A stretch of DNA of 64,000 nt from Azospirillum fermentarium (GTDB lineage Bacteria > Pseudomonadota > Alphaproteobacteria > Azospirillales > Azospirillaceae): positions 764,501-828,500 of the forward strand of contig NZ_JAOQNH010000003.1 of the NCBI RefSeq assembly GCF_025961205.1, given 5' to 3'. The translations under genes and the position numbers were made by a program. Under the pieces are notes generated by a model. The model was not told the origin of the DNA. It did not search any database and saw only the letters and a program-made list of their open reading frames with translations. How positions within the stretch are numbered: the stretch's first letter is position 1; each line of letters begins with the position of its first letter. Positions 63,836 to 64,000 of this stretch are shown piece by piece.

Positions 63836-64000
63836 CTATTTCCCCCCGGTTGCCAGTGCCTGGCGCACCGCGTCCATCAGCCGGTCGCGGGCGGCGGGAT
63901 CGATGCCCGCCACCGCCCCGGCCAGCGTGGCGCGGAAGGCCGGAATCCGCTCCAGCGGCAGCGAATCGAGCAGCCCTTCGGTCAGGGCCAGCAGGGCCGC
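63836..64000 (-). CDS. atpA: F-type ATPase alpha subunit, C-terminal end only (runs off the window)
   Basis: The last 54 codons and TAG (63836-63838) are visible: AALLALTEGLLDSLPLERIP, then helical sequence ending RQALATGGK. This matches the C-terminal helical bundle of alpha subunits (L.AxxEGLLD.xPxExx). Directly upstream of the gamma gene, two bases from its ATG. Confidence 0.75.
   Translation of the reverse strand, partial: AALLALTEGLLDSLPLERIPAFRATLAGAVAGIDPAARDRLMDAVRQALATGGK

Overview
This is a roughly 64 kb stretch of a high-GC alphaproteobacterial chromosome. Gene content fits Rhodospirillales, for example an Azospirillum-like or Niveispirillum-like lineage: a D2/D3-less flagellin with single-copy hook genes, a NikR/CbiMNQO set under a B12 riboswitch, a FecI/FecR/TonB iron system, a yej peptide transporter and an alternative F-type ATPase. 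The placement is inferred from gene content and base composition only. No tRNA, rRNA, IS element, prophage or CRISPR array was seen.

Layout. (1) 1-1.65 kb: 3' part of a membrane sensor histidine kinase. (2) 1.7-7.2 kb (minus): ferri-siderophore uptake unit in the order FecI-type sigma, FecR-type anti-sigma, STN-containing TonB receptor, PepSY membrane protein, with a Fur-box-like palindrome upstream. (3) 7.3-29.4 kb (minus): the main find, a fatty-acid-primed trans-AT polyketide cluster. In transcription order it holds a 4-TM membrane protein, a 2275-aa ACP-KS-DH-KR-ACP-KS synthase, a flavin monooxygenase, a 1668-aa ACP / alpha-beta hydrolase / two aminotransferase-like domains / flavin monooxygenase polypeptide, a KS with a dead DH-like tail, a trans-acting acyltransferase fused to a PfaD-type enoyl reductase, a free ACP, a fatty acyl-AMP ligase, a type II thioesterase and a Sel1-repeat protein. 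Stop/start overlaps and short gaps indicate one operon. Both aminotransferase-like domains appear to lack the PLP lysine. (4) 29.8-31.7 kb: N-carbamoylputrescine amidase, a lipoprotein and a small orphan ORF. (5) 31.8-43.1 kb: flagellar region: TPR/glycosyltransferase-like protein (plus), then on minus flgD, flgE, a small ORF, a FlgN-like ORF, flgK, flgL, flagellin, fliD, fliS and an ECF sigma/partner pair. (6) 43.3-47.5 kb: nikR, an XRE/PAS-like regulator and the cbiMNQO Co/Ni transporter behind a cobalamin riboswitch. (7) 47.5-58.5 kb: two yejA-type binding proteins, yejB, yejE, yejF, a hisN-type phosphatase, nudC and an HSL-family hydrolase. (8) 58.9-64 kb: leucine-type dehydrogenase, motAB-like stator genes, a degenerate EAL-like protein, and the gamma and (partial) alpha subunits of an F-type ATPase.

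How the polyketide genes could work together (inference): the AMP ligase activates a fatty acid and loads it on the free ACP. The AT-ER protein supplies malonyl units in trans to AT-less KS modules and may reduce enoyl intermediates. The large synthase performs one reductive/dehydrative extension, and its terminal KS probably passes the chain to the ACP of the 1668-aa protein, where the hydrolase, aminotransferase-like and oxygenase domains would tailor it. The second monooxygenase and the thioesterase act in trans. No phosphopantetheinyl transferase or exporter for the product is in the window.

Start codons were chosen by Shine-Dalgarno spacing, overlap with neighbours and family N-termini. 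Where the choice is open the entry says so.
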